Source: Chrysemys picta bellii (lineage: Eukaryota > Chordata > Testudines > Emydidae). From it: a stretch of 64,000 bases of DNA. The stretch spans positions 34,719,583 through 34,783,582 of the forward strand of contig NC_088797.1 of the NCBI RefSeq assembly GCF_011386835.1, read 5' to 3'. Position 1 is the first letter of the stretch; each line of letters opens with the position of its first letter. A program made the translations under genes and the position numbers. A model generated the notes under the pieces. The model did not search any database. It saw only the letters and a program-made list of their open reading frames with translations, and was not told where the DNA came from. Of the stretch, positions 61,940 through 64,000 are shown piece after piece.

Positions 61940-62742
61940 TACAGTAAAAGCCGCGTATGCACTTTAAAAACCACGTTATCTGGCACTTTACCAACCAGAA
62001 AGTTCTATAAACCAGCATTTCTGATCTTCATTGAAAGTCCGGTTTATAGTCTGGCGTGGGGCCGGCAGGTTCTCCGCGTGGTTTCCCTGAAGCGGCAACA
62101 CGTCCCTGCTGCTCCTAGGTGGAGGAATGGCCACGAGGGGTTCAGAGTGTGGGAGGGGGTGTGGGGCTGGGGATTGGGGCGCTGGAGGCCGTGCAGGGCC
62201 TGGGCTCTGGAAGGGAGTTTGGGTGCGGGAGGGGGCTCGAGGCAGGGGGTTGAGGTGTGGGAGGGGTTTCGGGGTGCCGGATACAGGCGGCGTTCACCTT
62301 GGGCAGCTCCCCGCAAGCAGCGACCTGTCCCTGCTGCTCCTAGGCAGAGGCGTGGCTAGGCGGCTCTGTGCACTACCCTGCCCCAAGCGCTGACTCCGCA
62401 GCTCCCGTTGGCTGGGAACTGCAGCCAGTGGGAACTGTGGGGGCAGCGCATGCGGGCAGAAGCAGTACGCAGAGCTGCCTAGCCGCGCCTCCCCCAGGAG
62501 CAGCAGGGACCGGTCGCCACTTCCGGGGAGCTGCCCAAGGTGAGCGCTGCCCGGATCCGGCACCCCGCACTCCCTCCCATGCCCTGACCCCTTACCGCAA
62601 GCCCCCTCCCACACCCAAACTCCCTCCCAGAGACCATGCCCCGCACTCAAACTCCCTCCCTCTTAGTTAACCGGAATTTTCCACTTACTGCCTCCCCGCC
62701 CCCAATTCCCCCAACATGCCGGATAAAAAAGCTTTTACTGTA
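61940..62742. mobile_element. 803-bp transposon with TACAGTAAAAGC / GCTTTTACTGTA ends
   Basis: Perfect 12-bp inverted repeats starting and ending in TA, consistent with a pogo/Tigger-type (Tc1/mariner) element. The interior has a long inverted repeat, about 62275-62372 against 62470-62566. Its frames are not coding. Confidence 0.8.
62275..62566. repeat. about 95-bp-arm fold-back inside the pogo-like element
   Basis: Left arm: GTTCACCTTGGGCAGCTCCC, GTCCCTGCTGCTCCTAGG, GGCTAGGCGGCTCTG. Right arm: CAGAGCTGCCTAGCCGCGCC, CAGGAGCAGCAGGGAC, GGGAGCTGCCCAAGGTGAGC. The arms are complementary with some mismatches. About 100 bp of loop contains CAGCTCCCGTTGGCTGGGAA. Confidence 0.8.
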
Positions 62743-63046
62743 CTTGACTTGCACACAAAAATGCTTAGCAATGAATTTTTTTTTTTTAATTCACGGAGGA
62801 CTTGTGACTAACCACATTGCATATCAAAAACTAAAATTTGTGAACACGGATTCTAGAAATCCATTTACTGTGGAAAATGCAGAATATGCGTTTTTACAGA
62901 GAATTTTTAGGTTTTACATTTCGTGGGGAAAAAAAAAACATATACTAAGTGTTAATTAAATTTTACTGAAAATACCAGTGTCGTTTATTCAGTGCGCATA
63001 ACCTCTTCCTCTTGCAATTAATTTTTTTGAATGCTCTTTAAATTTA

Positions 63047-63243
63047 TAGTGGAACCCTGTTTATCTGATCGACCAGAGGCAGATCGGATAATCAAAAATT
63101 GGGATAATCAGGAGGATTGGCAAAGAACTTTGTATCTCTTATTTTAAGATGGGGTCGGGGGGTTGGGCGATCAGCCCTGAGCGGTTGGTGATTTGATTAA
63201 TACGGAGAGCTGGATAATGGAGGCTTGGATAAACAGGGTTCTA
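63047..63243. mobile_element. about 197-bp MITE with GGAACCCTGTTTATC / GATAAACAGGGTTC ends
   Basis: ATAGTGGAACCCTGTTTATCTG and TTGGATAAACAGGGTTCTA are inverted repeats of the Tigger type. Inside, GGATAATCAAAAATTGGGATAA and GCTGGATAATGGAGGC repeat the GATAA motif. Confidence 0.7.
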
Positions 63244-64000
63244 TCATGGAAAACTAGGATTCCTGCTTGTGAGTTTGCCTCCATTTCTAAATTATATAAA
63301 CAATGCACAATGAAGTTTAATACAAATATCTGTGCTGACTTCAGGTATCTACTATATATATAAAAATTTGGATTTTAAGTACTTAGTATTAAAATATCTC
63401 CCATCTAAAGCTTTGAGCACCCTTGTATTTTAAAAATACACTAAACAAACCTATCAATTGCCCTGGCAACAACATAGATATTTGCATAAGTCTACCAAAA
63501 TCGGCAAACCAGGCATTTAATTTTGAGCATCCAAATCTTCTGTTAATCTTTGCATAGCTTTTTTTTTTTTTGTCATGGAATTCTGTTTTGACAAATATAT
63601 GTTTAGCAATGTATTTCAGCACAAAAATGGACATTAATGCAGTGTAATGATTGAGAATTGAAATATGTAAGTGTACCTGCACCAGAGTTTAGTTTTGTGT
63701 TTCGTTGTGTTTCAATTCTCAACCATAACATGGCATAGATACACTTTTTCTCCATTTACTTTCCTTATCCTTAAAAGGAAAACACAGAAGCAAATGTCTG
63801 ATTAATTTCTTTATGCGAATAGTCAAATGCTATATTTGATGTTGTTGTTTAAATGTACTATCTGAATATGTGATCATAGAATGCAGAAAAGTATCCAAGC
63901 AATTAAACATCCAAAGAAGAATTATCCTAAATTGTGAGGAATCTGTTCCAGCAATAAATAAAATTTAGGGACCCCTGCATTGAATACAGTAGGGCAATCA
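63244..64000. other. end of window in intron 9: nothing recognised
   Basis: AT-rich intronic sequence. The antisense frame at 63389-63682 has no recognisable similarity. No FAM120A exon 10 appears before the window ends. Confidence 0.5.

Noticed and set aside
62044..62650. Several 90-118 codon frames on both strands
   Set aside because: They are readings of the GC-rich fold-back core of the transposon at 61940-62742; sense and antisense frames look alike because the sequence is palindromic.
54801..64000. A tenth FAM120A exon
   Set aside because: I looked for the conserved peptide that should follow exon 9 and found no match with splice sites in this interval.

Overview
This is vertebrate nuclear DNA, very probably from a turtle. 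The only host gene I can support is the 5' half of FAM120A (constitutive coactivator of PPAR-gamma-like protein 1, also called OSSA) on the + strand. The turtle assignment rests on the repeats: several CR1 LINE fragments of two 3'-end types, tRNA-derived SINEs with a CR1-like tail, a Penelope-like element, two DIRS-type retroelement remnants, and many short inverted-terminal-repeat transposons. DIRS and Penelope elements together with this CR1/SINE set fit Testudines better than birds, crocodilians or mammals. I could run no database search, so repeat family names come from recognition.

Layout. 1-2900: upstream flank with a CR1 fragment and a small hAT-like element. About 2930-5640: CpG-rich block holding the promoter, 5' leader, coding exon 1 (4137-4610) and a 50-bp-period GC-rich minisatellite at the start of intron 1 (about 4664-5321). 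Coding exons 2 to 9 follow at 13261-13507, 23756-23838, 41821-41949, 42489-42585, 44385-44482, 44806-45089, 48290-48380 and 54576-54800. They join in frame to give residues 1-576 of a protein that is about 1,100 residues in mammals. The rest of the gene lies beyond 64000. Eight of the nine donors seen are GT; the donor of intron 6 is GC (GCAAGT).

The introns are mostly transposon-derived. Intron 1 has a Penelope-like insertion made of two divergent arms with a perfect 13-bp target-site duplication (TSD). Intron 2 has a frameshifted DIRS element (19521-23544) cut by a smaller transposon. Intron 3 (18 kb) has a 739-bp LTR with a 5-bp TSD, a transposon inside a transposon, and CR1 copies interrupted by other elements. 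Intron 7 has a 324-bp hAT element with a perfect 8-bp TSD. Intron 8 has a degraded hAT copy, CR1 and three MITE-like elements. Intron 9 has a second DIRS copy retaining the opposite half of the coding region, plus GC-rich elements that seem to share an internal fold-back module.

I found no other cellular protein gene, no tRNA or rRNA gene and no CRISPR array. Almost all other open frames are shadows of exon 1, readings of the minisatellite, chance intronic frames, or decayed transposon proteins. No wholly new system stands out. The most checkable unusual points are the GC-AG intron, the intron-1 minisatellite, the open antisense frame opposite exon 1, the structure of the Penelope and DIRS copies, and the transposon families whose termini and internal hairpins are combined differently.
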